Source: CAKMMH01 sp927798255 (GTDB taxonomy: Bacteria; Bdellovibrionota_C; UBA2361; CAKMMH01). From it: a stretch of DNA of 64,000 bases. Every line of letters starts with the position of its first letter. The stretch's first letter is position 1. The stretch spans positions 1 through 64,000 of the forward strand of contig JAXFOK010000060.1 of the NCBI GenBank assembly GCA_034180415.1. Direction: 5' to 3'. Shown one piece after another: positions 55,297-63,999 of this stretch. Below the pieces are notes generated by a model. That model did no database searches. It was not told where the DNA came from and was given only the letters and a program-made list of their open reading frames with translations. Position numbers and translations under genes: made by a program.

Positions 55297-56502
55297 ATGA
55301 AAAAAGTTATATTTATAATATTGTCACTTATTTTAATGAGCTGCACAAAGTCATCAGACCATAAACATTCATCGTCAGTAGATATCTCAAGTGATTCACC
55401 ACATCAAACAGTTGCCGAGTACGGAACAAAAAGCGATGAAAATGGAACATTTAAAGTAAGCTTTACTATTTCACAAAATATTTCAGCATTTCAATTAATT
55501 ACAAGGTGTAATTCAGAAGAAATCGGGGTAGATAATGTAGTATCCCCAACCGGAGAAGTTATTTTTAGTGCTAGTAACTATTATAGTGATTACCAAACAG
55601 ACGGAAAACAATTTCAAAAAAATATAAATACATTTAATTTTCCAGTATCGACAACATCTTCTAACCTACAAGAAGGCACTTATACAGTTACATATAAACT
55701 GCGTTCAGGAAAAGGAAGTAAAGATGCTAGCTCGGCTTTGATTGTAAAATCAGATTCAAATAAATCAAGCGGAGTTTTAACATTAAATGTTATTTTTGCG
55801 GGTTCTGTTGCAAGCAGTACAGAAATTATTAAGGCTATCAAGAAAGCGTTAGATACTTACTCAATACCTACATTAAATAAAGCAGGAATTGCAGTAAATG
55901 TTAATTATCATTTATTCCCAGATATACCTTCTGTTCTTCCTGACCCAACTGAAGGTAGCTCAGTATATGAAAGCGTTTCTTCGAGTCTTCCAGCAGGAAT
56001 TAATCTTTTTATGGGAGCTGATGTTAAGAATATGAAGAACGATAAAGGGCATAGTGGACTTAGCGCATCAGTTCCAGGTCCAGTACTTCCGACATCAAAA
56101 TCTGCAATTGCATTTAGCTTAAATAAAGCTGTAGGAGACGATGGCGAATTTAACGGAAGAGGAAATAGTAATGTTGATAATGATGAAAAAGATGAAGATG
56201 AGGGAGATGAAATAAGATTATTCTCTGATTCAATAAGCCATGAAATTTTTCATTATTTAGGTCTTAGAAATTCTGTAGAGTTTCAAGGAAATGTTGTCAC
56301 TTGGGGAGATGGGTTAAATTCTGAAAAATGCGTTGATAAGAATCGCTGCGAACAAGTAAAAAATGCAAGAGAAAATGTTATGTACCCTTATCCTATTAGA
56401 CATATCGCAACTGGCGATGACTATAATTATTATTGGTTTGTTAGAAATATAGTATCATCAGACCAAAGAATGGTAGCAAATAAATGGGTTGGCGTTAATT
56501 AG
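55297..56502 (+). CDS. Lipoprotein metzincin-type protease
   Basis: 401 residues. A lipoprotein signal (ILMSC, Cys16) is followed by a Ser/His-rich linker, beta-rich domains, and a zinc site HEIFHYLGLRN (H315, E316, H319, G322) with a later Met-turn-like ENVMYPY. This is the metzincin pattern, except that the third ligand is Asn325 rather than His or Asp. It is predicted to be an outer-membrane-anchored or surface metalloprotease; activity needs testing. Family beyond that not recognised. Confidence 0.7.
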   Translation: MKKVIFIILSLILMSCTKSSDHKHSSSVDISSDSPHQTVAEYGTKSDENGTFKVSFTISQNISAFQLITRCNSEEIGVDNVVSPTGEVIFSASNYYSDYQTDGKQFQKNINTFNFPVSTTSSNLQEGTYTVTYKLRSGKGSKDASSALIVKSDSNKSSGVLTLNVIFAGSVASSTEIIKAIKKALDTYSIPTLNKAGIAVNVNYHLFPDIPSVLPDPTEGSSVYESVSSSLPAGINLFMGADVKNMKNDKGHSGLSASVPGPVLPTSKSAIAFSLNKAVGDDGEFNGRGNSNVDNDEKDEDEGDEIRLFSDSISHEIFHYLGLRNSVEFQGNVVTWGDGLNSEKCVDKNRCEQVKNARENVMYPYPIRHIATGDDYNYYWFVRNIVSSDQRMVANKWVGVN

Positions 56503-56726
56503 TTATTTTCGGTGAGTTAAGATTTAGATATCAGATACCTGTATACTGCAACCATATTTCTGAAGCCAGATTCCCGCAATCAGATGCCTAATTTCTGATT
56601 TCAGATTTCTTAGCTTCAGTTATCAGATACTAGCCTACTGCTACTAGATTCTCACAGCCAGATTCAAAATTTTTAAAATTTTTTTATTTAAGAATCTTTA
56701 TCCTTATAAAATTTATGAAAAGGTTG
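56503..56726. repeat. Degenerate CAGATACC/CTGATTTC short repeats (56526-56668)
   Basis: Units such as ATCAGATACC, CTGAAGCCAGATTCCC, AATCAGATGCC, TTTCTGATTTCAGATTTC, TATCAGATACTAGCC and ACAGCCAGATTC. This is the longest tract in the window, with a spacing near 7 bases in places. The rest of the stretch is AT-rich. Confidence 0.55.
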
Positions 56727-56846
56727 CCGACATTATGTCGGTTGGGTTCAACAATAAAAATGAGGAGTCCAATATGGATACTTCTACTGCTTAAGGAAGT
56801 GGCGACCAAGGTCGTTTACTTTCCTGCATTCTGTTTTCTCGTCTAG
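56727..56846 (+). promoter_or_regulatory. Hairpin and leader mini-ORFs of island C
   Basis: CCGACAT-T-ATGTCGG (56727-56741) is followed by GAGGAG (56762-56767) and a six-codon ORF MDTSTA (56774-56794). Its TAA runs into AAGGAAGTG, where a second 15-codon ORF (GTG 56799 to TAG 56846) begins. The chain of tiny ORFs linked by stop/ribosome-site junctions resembles islands B and D. Confidence 0.35.
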
Positions 56847-56879
56847 AGCGTCGCTGTTTTTGCCCTCCATTCGGTCCTT

Positions 56880-57224
56880 TTGGCCCGAATGGAAGTTAAA
56901 ATAAACGACGCTTTTGGTGACAAGGGGTTCACTTTCCGCGAGGGAGTGTTCCTGGTTGTAGTATTGGTTGCTAGCGGAATTGAGACATTTCTCAGCAACT
57001 GGCTGGGTCTACTTGTACCCGCCTGTATTGGAGCAACGGTTACGGTTGTTGCCCTTATAGGCGAACCGGCAATAGCGGTTTACTTCTACTTGAAGCACCT
57101 GAACTCCAAGTTGAGGAATCGTCCCAACGGTTTTTTAACCGAATACTCCGCGAGAGATTTTCTTTCGCGAATACTTTTTTTCTTAAAATATTTCTTTTAT
57201 AGCCCCTATCCAATCTGTCATTAA
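56880..57224 (+). CDS. Small GC-richer membrane protein (island C)
   Basis: About 114 residues from TTG, or from ATG at 56889. Two hydrophobic helices (about 23-45: GVFLVVVLVASGIETFL, and 44-70: LGLLVPACIGATVTVVALIG) suggest a small membrane protein; the C-terminus is Lys/Arg-rich. The composition is GC-richer than its neighbours. The frame runs through a terminator hairpin and overlaps the 3' end of the convergent gene at 57183, so the true end may be earlier. Not recognised. Confidence 0.45.
   Translation: MARMEVKINDAFGDKGFTFREGVFLVVVLVASGIETFLSNWLGLLVPACIGATVTVVALIGEPAIAVYFYLKHLNSKLRNRPNGFLTEYSARDFLSRILFFLKYFFYSPYPICH
57149..57182 (+). terminator. Rho-independent terminator of island C
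   Basis: CGCGA...TCGCG with extra GAGA/TCTT pairing is followed by a T tract (57174-57181). A second small CGGTT/AACCG hairpin lies just before it at 57128-57141. The stem is inside the apparent reading frame of the small ORF. Confidence 0.65.
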
Positions 57225-57887
57225 AAAACCAAGCCTTTCAACAAGAAGTGACAATCTTGCCATAATAGTAGAGCCAAAAAATGCACCAAAACAAATCATC
57301 ATTAAATAACGTCCAAGTTTTGATACACCTTTTGATACTTTTGATTCTTGCTTGATTGTAAAAAAGAAATAATACATTACAGATAAAAGCGTTATTAAAA
57401 ATACAATATTATTAAAACTTTGAAGATAATTTACACTTCCTTCTAAAATAACAACAAGTGGCTTAAAACTACTTACAATCTGAGGAATGGCTTGATTAAA
57501 AAAGCCTTTAAATGCTAACCCACCACTTACTCCAAGAGATAATCCAATAACAAGTTTTGCAAGCCACGCATGTTTTTTTGAATAAATAAAATAATAAAAT
57601 AATCCAAAAATAATAGGTATAATTAACAATAAAAGTTCATAATTATACTCTTTCGAAATCGTTCCGTCTGGATAAGTTACAATATCTAAGCCGAATAATG
57701 GATAGAAAACTTTAGGCCATAAAAAATTTTTAAAAGTAAGAATAACACCAAGCGCAGCCGAAATTCCTATAAAAAGATGCTCAAAAAATCTATAAAACAC
57801 ATTTTCTTTTATTAAAAAAGAAAATATTGCAAGCGTTGAAATACCACCTATAATTATTATTAATAAATCAAAATAACTCTTTTCCAT
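57183..57887 (-). CDS. Six-helix membrane protein of unknown operon
   Basis: 234 residues, nearly all hydrophobic, with six predicted membrane helices starting at about 7, 36, 70, 106, 155 and 195. No transporter signature is recognised. It starts 2 bases downstream of the next gene of the run and is the last of five leftward genes (60852 to 57183). A complex of these membrane proteins is the simplest reading. No signal peptide. Confidence 0.6.
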   Translation of the reverse strand: MEKSYFDLLIIIIGGISTLAIFSFLIKENVFYRFFEHLFIGISAALGVILTFKNFLWPKVFYPLFGLDIVTYPDGTISKEYNYELLLLIIPIIFGLFYYFIYSKKHAWLAKLVIGLSLGVSGGLAFKGFFNQAIPQIVSSFKPLVVILEGSVNYLQSFNNIVFLITLLSVMYYFFFTIKQESKVSKGVSKLGRYLMMICFGAFFGSTIMARLSLLVERLGFLMTDWIGAIKEIF

Positions 57888-57888
57888 T

Positions 57889-58746
57889 TTATTTTACCAA
57901 ATATTTTTTTAATTTTGTAAAATTAATATTTCCTAATATAATAAGGATTACTATTAAAAGCTGCGCAACCCCTACCCCTGTGTTTAATACAGAAGCTTCC
58001 TTATTATTTCTTTTGTCATATTTGTTATTTAACAATTCTTCATATGCACTAGCTCCTGCGATTCCACCTATAAGCCCATCTATTTGGCCAGAATCTAAAT
58101 ATATATGAGACTCCGGAATTGTAATAGATGAGCAACCATGTCCAAAAACAGGTCTATAATCTTTTGTTTTAAAAAATTGTAAATATGTGTCAAAAACACC
58201 TGTTAAACTTGTAAATTGCCCCAAAAAGATGATGTCATTAATTGTTCTTAATGCATCAAATCTTGGAAAATCTTTTAAGTCATTTCCTTTAGAATCTTTT
58301 GAAAATAATTTTTGTAAATTTTTTGATTTTGGGATAGCTTGTAAAAGCAAACTTGCTCCAGGCCTAAATCCCAAATTTATCCAGTCTTTTCCATATTCCC
58401 AATATTCACCATCTATTTCCTTTTGAAGATTATTTGCTACTTCAAAGGTAAGTGACTCTAAAATTGGTTCTGCAAGTGTGTACATAGAAAAAAGTATTAT
58501 CGGAATTCTTTTTCGCATAAGATGCTCTATTACAACTTTTGCTTGATAAAGATTCTCTGCCTTTGATTGAGGTCCAAAATCAAGGGCAATAAACGCATAA
58601 CCTGTATCCTCAAGAGAATCTACTTTATTAAAAAACATATTAACAGAGCTACTAGGCGCTGGCTTTAAAGTATATCCTGTAGTAAGTGGAAATATTAACG
58701 ATATGATTAAAAATAAATATATGAATCTTCTAGTCTTACCTTGCAT
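57889..58746 (-). CDS. Membrane-anchored extracytoplasmic protein of unknown operon
   Basis: 285 residues with an N-terminal hydrophobic signal/anchor (9-28) and a C-terminal helix (about 255-275), and a soluble region of about 220 residues between them. Conserved-looking phrases are ALDFGPQSKAENLYQAK, RIPIILFSM and FLGQFTSLTGVFDTY. This fits a large periplasmic or cytoplasmic domain held at both ends. I do not recognise it. It is separated by 2 bases from each neighbour, indicating tight translational coupling. Confidence 0.6.
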   Translation of the reverse strand: MQGKTRRFIYLFLIISLIFPLTTGYTLKPAPSSSVNMFFNKVDSLEDTGYAFIALDFGPQSKAENLYQAKVVIEHLMRKRIPIILFSMYTLAEPILESLTFEVANNLQKEIDGEYWEYGKDWINLGFRPGASLLLQAIPKSKNLQKLFSKDSKGNDLKDFPRFDALRTINDIIFLGQFTSLTGVFDTYLQFFKTKDYRPVFGHGCSSITIPESHIYLDSGQIDGLIGGIAGASAYEELLNNKYDKRNNKEASVLNTGVGVAQLLIVILIILGNINFTKLKKYLVK

Positions 58747-58748
58747 CT

Positions 58749-59738
58749 TTAATTTTTTCCTCCTTTTTCATGTCCTTCTAAAGAAAACCACATTCTTAAT
58801 GCCATAACAAGTCCTGCAATAAAAGCTCCAAGCGTAATGGCTCTAAAAGCCCCAGTGCTTGGCACACTTAAAAGCCATAATCTTAATGAAGGAAAACCAT
58901 TCCAAATTTTCATCCCAAATGGCACTTGCCCTAAAATTACGATTAGCGCAGAAAGCATCATAAGAAACGATTCAAAAGATTTAATTTTAAACGCTTTATA
59001 TGCAGCTGTTGCTACATAAAATCCTAAAAGTGAAAACATTGACATCACAAGAGGGTTAAAAAGCCCATCAAAACATATTAAATAAAGCTTTTTAATTAAC
59101 GAATCTTTATTTTTATATTGTAAATATTCTCTATATACAATTGATAAATTTCTTAATCTTTTAGATAAATTTAAATTATATTTTGTACTATGATAATCTT
59201 TTTTAATATTATCTTTTGATTTTTCGACTCTTTCTAATACTTCTTTTAATTCTCGTTCTTTTGCTCCATTAATATTTATACTATTTTTATCAATTAAATT
59301 TATATCCTTTTCTAGTTCACTAATTAACTTTTGATTTCTAATATTAACTGCCAATACTTTGCTATTTCTTGCTTTTTCATCAACTAGAATTACTTCTGAA
59401 AATTTTGATAATGTTAAAAATTTATTAGCTTTACTTACGATTTTTTCATTTTGATACCAATCAAGAGATAAAATAACTAATGTAATAAAAAGTGATAAAA
59501 GTAATGTTAGACTAAAAAAATAATCTTTCTTTTTATAAACAATTCTATCTAGATGTAATACCATTAAATTAATAATTCCAAGCCCAACAGCCATACAACT
59601 CATTGTAATAAACGCGTTTGAAATGCTTTCATGATATTTATCAAAATCAAAAACACTCTCAGGCATCACAAATTCTAAAAAGAAATATAATCCACCAATA
59701 AATGTAAATGTTTTAATAAGTAATTTTTTAATATTCAT
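58749..59738 (-). CDS. Membrane protein with central coiled coil, unknown operon
   Basis: 329 residues. Three N-terminal helices (about 8-25, 38-63, 72-93) are followed by a charged coiled-coil region (about 100-210), then three C-terminal helices (about 225-310). The final residues GHEKGG are charged. Not recognised. The layout, helices around a coiled-coil loop, suggests an assembly role within the operon. Confidence 0.6.
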   Translation of the reverse strand: MNIKKLLIKTFTFIGGLYFFLEFVMPESVFDFDKYHESISNAFITMSCMAVGLGIINLMVLHLDRIVYKKKDYFFSLTLLLSLFITLVILSLDWYQNEKIVSKANKFLTLSKFSEVILVDEKARNSKVLAVNIRNQKLISELEKDINLIDKNSININGAKERELKEVLERVEKSKDNIKKDYHSTKYNLNLSKRLRNLSIVYREYLQYKNKDSLIKKLYLICFDGLFNPLVMSMFSLLGFYVATAAYKAFKIKSFESFLMMLSALIVILGQVPFGMKIWNGFPSLRLWLLSVPSTGAFRAITLGAFIAGLVMALRMWFSLEGHEKGGKN

Positions 59739-59746
59739 TTTAATTC

Positions 59747-60541
59747 TTAAATTTCAATTGTTAAAAAATAATCTAAATTATGTAAATTTAAATCGGGATA
59801 AATTTGATTAATAGTTGCAATAACACTTCCTATTATAATAATAAAAAATATAAATAATTTTACTTTATCCTGAGTATATATACTTGTTATTTCAAGAGGT
59901 TTTCTTGTTAAATATGAGGATGCTGCAAAAAGTTCTTCACCTATTAACGTGTAATCACACGATGCTATAAAAAATGCAACTTGCTCAGGGCTTATTGTTG
60001 CCCCAACTTGCACTGCTCCTACCTCTTGTCCAGCCTCTGCTAAAATTAATGATTCAGCAGCAAAAGTACCAAATAAAAAAGCAGCACAAGCCCTTTCTCT
60101 TTTAATCATTCCAATATAACCAGAAGCATAAGCAAATTGTTCATCTGATAAAAATCTAATATCTTTTTTATCAAAAAGGCTTCCTCTATTAATCGATTCA
60201 TAAGCTTCTTGTACAGATTCTTCAACTATAGCCATCACCTCTGGTGTATACTGAGGAATTAATAAACGATTTTTAAATGTTCCAGCTTTTTTAGCAACAA
60301 AACTTAGCACCCCTAAAGATGCATAAAGCACAGGGCCTACCGAGCTTAAACCAGTACAAAAAGACACAGGCCTACCTGTTTCGCCAGCGTAATCGCAAAC
60401 ATCTGAAATTGCATCTATACCTAGAATTTTCCTTATGTAAAGATTAGGATTACGTTTATTTTTATAAAGAAAATAAAAAAATATAAAAATAAAAAGGAAT
60501 ATTAATATTAAACCAACTATGTTTACGTGTTCAAAAGCCAT
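59747..60541 (-). CDS. DUF6754-like membrane protein of unknown operon
   Basis: 264 residues. One N-terminal helix (8-28) and one C-terminal helix (about 228-250) enclose a soluble domain with striking small-residue segments: YAGETGRPVSFCTGLSSVGPVLYAS, ASGYIGMIKRERACAAFLFGTFAAESLIL and GAVQVGATISPEQVAFFIASCDYTLIGEELF. These recall, from memory, DUF6754 proteins, a family of unknown function found in several phyla. It is the most distinctive member of the five-gene run. Confidence 0.6.
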   Translation of the reverse strand: MAFEHVNIVGLILIFLFIFIFFYFLYKNKRNPNLYIRKILGIDAISDVCDYAGETGRPVSFCTGLSSVGPVLYASLGVLSFVAKKAGTFKNRLLIPQYTPEVMAIVEESVQEAYESINRGSLFDKKDIRFLSDEQFAYASGYIGMIKRERACAAFLFGTFAAESLILAEAGQEVGAVQVGATISPEQVAFFIASCDYTLIGEELFAASSYLTRKPLEITSIYTQDKVKLFIFFIIIIGSVIATINQIYPDLNLHNLDYFLTIEI

Positions 60542-60567
60542 CTATAAACCTTAAAAATTTTTCTTAA

Positions 60568-60852
60568 CTAATCTACATTAACTTTATTATTTAAAAAGTT
60601 ACTTAAACAATTCATAAAATTACTAAAATTCTCACTACTATCAAAAACTGATAAAAAAATACTTAGTTCTTTTTGTTTTATAAAAAAATTTAAAAAGGGT
60701 CCAAAAGCTATAAGTATTTGTTTTGATATATTTACTAATGGTCTATGAGATTCCATTAAAAATAATAAAATCCCCCCCATCCCCTTTTGACAAATTTTTT
60801 TTGCTATAAGGTTATAATCATCTATATTGTATTCAAGATTTGTTTCTTCCAT
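60568..60852 (-). CDS. Small hypothetical protein heading the unknown operon
   Basis: 94 residues, soluble, with a helical pattern (LLFLMESHRPLVNISKQILIAFGPFLNFF). First gene of the leftward run; the next gene starts 27 bases later. No motif recognised. It may be a regulator or small subunit. Confidence 0.45.
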   Translation of the reverse strand: MEETNLEYNIDDYNLIAKKICQKGMGGILLFLMESHRPLVNISKQILIAFGPFLNFFIKQKELSIFLSVFDSSENFSNFMNCLSNFLNNKVNVD

Positions 60853-61062
60853 AGCTTTATCATGTACCTATGATAAATTTATCGTATCTAACGATTTTTA
60901 AAAAGATAGAAATACTAACATCATAGTTTAATAGGATAAACTCCTAATATCGCTTTTGCTATATTGCTCACTTGCCCTATCAAACCGCGTACCACAACTT
61001 CGCACGCTCACGTGCTCCGTTTTATTTGTATCCTTTGTGGATATTTTACGTTTCTTAATTTT
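60853..61062. other. Intergenic region with small GC-rich hairpin
   Basis: GCACG-CTCA-CGTGC near 61001 and GGATAAACTCC at about 60932 give short stems. The rest is AT-rich. It separates the five-gene operon from the surface-protein gene. No ORF supported. Confidence 0.4.
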
Positions 61063-63999
61063 CTATATTACGATTAGAGTACGTTTACTCCATTTAGTTG
61101 TCTTTATTTTATGACCTTTTGTTATAATTATTTGATATCTTACAGAATATATTCCTTTATCCATATTTTTAAATTTATATATATTTTTTCTATGATACGA
61201 TAATATCTTCATTCCAAGTTTATAAAATTTATCTTTTGTTCCTAATCTTTTTAACTTTCTTAAATGAATTAAATATTTAACTTTTGCCTCTGCTTTATTT
61301 ATGTTTTCATTTATAGAACCATGATTAATTTTTGGTAGTGTTACCATTAAAGTATTTCTTCTTGGCATCTTTGATACAATTGGAGCTACGAGAGCAGTTT
61401 CAGGCGTTACTATATCTATTTCCTTTATAAATGTAGGTGTAAAAGTTTGTGTGTATGTATTTGTACATGTACCAGTAAATGTATTAGTTTTAGTATTAGT
61501 TGGCGTACTAGTCTTAGTATATGTATAAGTAAATGTATCTATTAATTCAGCATTATTAGTATTAGTTGGAGTATAAGTTTGAGTATAGGTATCTAAAATA
61601 ACATTTGTATTAGTGTAACTTGGTGTATAAGTTTGTGTATAAGAATTTGTAAACGTACTTGTTTTTGTAAATGTATTACTTGGCGTAAATGTTTCTGTAT
61701 ACATATCTGTTGGATTTTCAGTTTGAGTAGAAGTATTACTTGGTGTAAATGTCTTTGTGTAAGTATCTGTAAGTGTACTAGTATAAGTTAATGTATTACT
61801 TAAAGTATATGTATTTGTAATTGTGTTTGTTGGTACAAATGTATCTGTAATAGTATTAGTAAAAGTAGGCGTTTTTCTAAAAGTATTTGTTGGGGCAAAT
61901 GTATCTGTAAATGTGTTGCTTGGTGTAAATGTTTCAGTATATGTATTTTCATCAAGAGCTATAGTAGGTGTCTTAGTAGCCATATCAATAATTCCACTTT
62001 CTGGTATTTGTTCACACCCTTGACCTAATATACTAGCATTCTGCTTATTGATATTTTGTTTACTTTTATCTTTATTATCATCAACTATTCCAAATGGAAA
62101 AGGATCATCTTCTTCAAGATCATCAAAAGGACAATCATCAATGCAATTTATAACTCCATCACCATCTGTATCATCAGTAAACATATATGGTTCATCACGA
62201 AAATATATTTGATGAGTAGCACCGTCAACAGATGCGTTATAATAAAATCCTAAATTATCATTTTTTCCTGGACATCTATCCACATCATCTCTTATACCAT
62301 CGCCGTCTGAATCACCAGGGGTTGGTGTGTATGTTCTCGTAAAAGTAGGCGTCTTTGTTGGCGTTTTTGTTTTTGTTGGAGTTTTAGTCTTAGTAAATGT
62401 AAATGTAGGAGTATATGTTATTTGAATATCACAATAAACATCATGTTCATTTAAACACTCGAAAACTCCCGTTCCTTCATCTGTATCACAATAATTTCCT
62501 ACTCCAAAATCTTCATCAATTAATTCCTCATCATCACAGTTATCATTTAATCCATTACAAATTTCAGGTACTGGTGTCCCTTGAACTGCATTGCAACGCA
62601 CTTGGCTATCTGTGAAATCACCATTACAGTAATATGTACCATCTTGTTTACATACTCCATAACCTTCACTATAACAAGTAGAATCTATTAGCGAATACGA
62701 AGCATCATCACAACAATTTGGCGCTGTGCAAATGATTGTTGGATTTTCTTGCGAATGAAAGCACAAATACTTTCCCTCATTACATGTATTTACATTTTCA
62801 GGAATACACGAATTATATAAATTTAAATAATTCCAATGTGTGCAACAATCACCACAAAATGTCCCTACTCCTTTAGTCCCATCAAATATTTCTCTTGGTC
62901 TATTTTGATTAATATCTGTTCCTATTCCTATCTGACCTGTACCATGATAACCAAAGCAGTACAATAATCCATTATTTTTATATGCACATGTATGCGATTC
63001 TTGACACTGAACACTTTGTACATCAGACATAACATATTGAGGAGATTTTTCAGCTGTTGATGTCGTACCAATTCCTATTTGTCCATATTGATTATCTCCC
63101 CAACAATAAAGCTCATCTTCATTTGTCACTGCACATGCATGAGCAGCACCTACACATACGCTTCTTACATCACTCATTACTTCATACGGAACCCTTACAG
63201 GTGATGTCGTAGTTCCATCTCCGATTTGCCCCGTATTGTTTCTTCCCCAACAATAAAGCTTATTATTAGTAGCTATTGCACATGTATTATAATTCAATGC
63301 TTCAACATCTGCGATAACGAGGTTAACATCATCTGATGTTTTAATTATTTGAGGGGTCGTCGCATTACTTGTTGAATTATTTCCTGTTTGTCCGTATTCA
63401 TTTGAACCCCAACAATAAAGTTCATTATTTTCTGTCACTGCGCATGTATGCTCAGCACCAAACGAATAATCTATTATTGTTTCACCTGATAATATTTGGG
63501 TTGGTGATGTTACATTTGTTGTAGAATTATTTCCTACTTGTCCATAACTATTTCCACCCCAACACCAAAAAGTACCATCTGATTTTATAATACAGCTATG
63601 ATAATTACCATGACCATATTTTATAACATTACTTGTAACATATTGCGGCGTCTTTTGAGGTGTATTAGTATTGCCTATACCTAACGAACCATACGTATTA
63701 CCTCCCCAACAATATAAATCGTCATCTAAATTTATCGCACATGTTATATAATATCCTACCTCAACTTTTTTAAACTTCATATCAGGATATCCATCAGGAT
63801 ATACATTAACAAATGTTGTTACATTCGTAGTACCATTATTACCAATTTTTCCAGCTCCATCACCCGAATTCAATCCTGTACCATAAAGCTTACCATCATT
63901 TGTTATTAAAAAAACATTTCCGTATCCATTCGAGTATGATTTAACAGCACTCATCATTTGCCTTGGACTTTTAACATCTGTCGTATTACCCGTCGCCAT
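61063..63999 (-). CDS. Giant surface protein: RCC1 blades, MopE-like motif, TSP3 and Thr-Pro repeats (5' truncated)
   Basis: 978 residues in the window. The frame reaches the right edge, and the first RCC1 unit is incomplete, so the ATG there is probably internal. Residues about 1-370 are RCC1-type repeats (units around WCWGxNxYGQxGNxSTxxxxxP). Then comes a Cys-rich segment ending in PEICNGLNDNCDDEELIDED (a MopE-like motif), thrombospondin type-3 calcium motifs (DSDGDGIRDD, DTDGDGVINC), two Thr/Pro/Asn-rich tracts (about 526-560 and 673-854), and a C-terminal beta-rich domain. Predicted adhesin or surface protein with calcium binding; the ligand is unknown. Confidence 0.82.
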   Translation of the reverse strand: MATGNTTDVKSPRQMMSAVKSYSNGYGNVFLITNDGKLYGTGLNSGDGAGKIGNNGTTNVTTFVNVYPDGYPDMKFKKVEVGYYITCAINLDDDLYCWGGNTYGSLGIGNTNTPQKTPQYVTSNVIKYGHGNYHSCIIKSDGTFWCWGGNSYGQVGNNSTTNVTSPTQILSGETIIDYSFGAEHTCAVTENNELYCWGSNEYGQTGNNSTSNATTPQIIKTSDDVNLVIADVEALNYNTCAIATNNKLYCWGRNNTGQIGDGTTTSPVRVPYEVMSDVRSVCVGAAHACAVTNEDELYCWGDNQYGQIGIGTTSTAEKSPQYVMSDVQSVQCQESHTCAYKNNGLLYCFGYHGTGQIGIGTDINQNRPREIFDGTKGVGTFCGDCCTHWNYLNLYNSCIPENVNTCNEGKYLCFHSQENPTIICTAPNCCDDASYSLIDSTCYSEGYGVCKQDGTYYCNGDFTDSQVRCNAVQGTPVPEICNGLNDNCDDEELIDEDFGVGNYCDTDEGTGVFECLNEHDVYCDIQITYTPTFTFTKTKTPTKTKTPTKTPTFTRTYTPTPGDSDGDGIRDDVDRCPGKNDNLGFYYNASVDGATHQIYFRDEPYMFTDDTDGDGVINCIDDCPFDDLEEDDPFPFGIVDDNKDKSKQNINKQNASILGQGCEQIPESGIIDMATKTPTIALDENTYTETFTPSNTFTDTFAPTNTFRKTPTFTNTITDTFVPTNTITNTYTLSNTLTYTSTLTDTYTKTFTPSNTSTQTENPTDMYTETFTPSNTFTKTSTFTNSYTQTYTPSYTNTNVILDTYTQTYTPTNTNNAELIDTFTYTYTKTSTPTNTKTNTFTGTCTNTYTQTFTPTFIKEIDIVTPETALVAPIVSKMPRRNTLMVTLPKINHGSINENINKAEAKVKYLIHLRKLKRLGTKDKFYKLGMKILSYHRKNIYKFKNMDKGIYSVRYQIIITKGHKIKTTKWSKRTLIVI
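61436..61979 (-). repeat. Thr-Pro-Ser-Asn-rich repeat tract coding for TFTPSNT-type units
   Basis: More than fifteen degenerate units encoding T-F/Y-T-P-S/T-N-T with varied third positions. The DNA repeats GTATTACTTGGTGTAAATGT and related words. This length-variable linker is a hotspot for slipped-strand changes. A shorter tract of K-T-P-T units lies at about 62318-62422. Confidence 0.8.

Noticed and set aside
61436..61979. CRISPR array or tandem satellite suggested by the regular repeats near 61.5 kb
   Set aside because: The repeats keep the reading frame of the large minus-strand gene and encode Thr-Pro-Asn units; there are no constant repeats with unique spacers.
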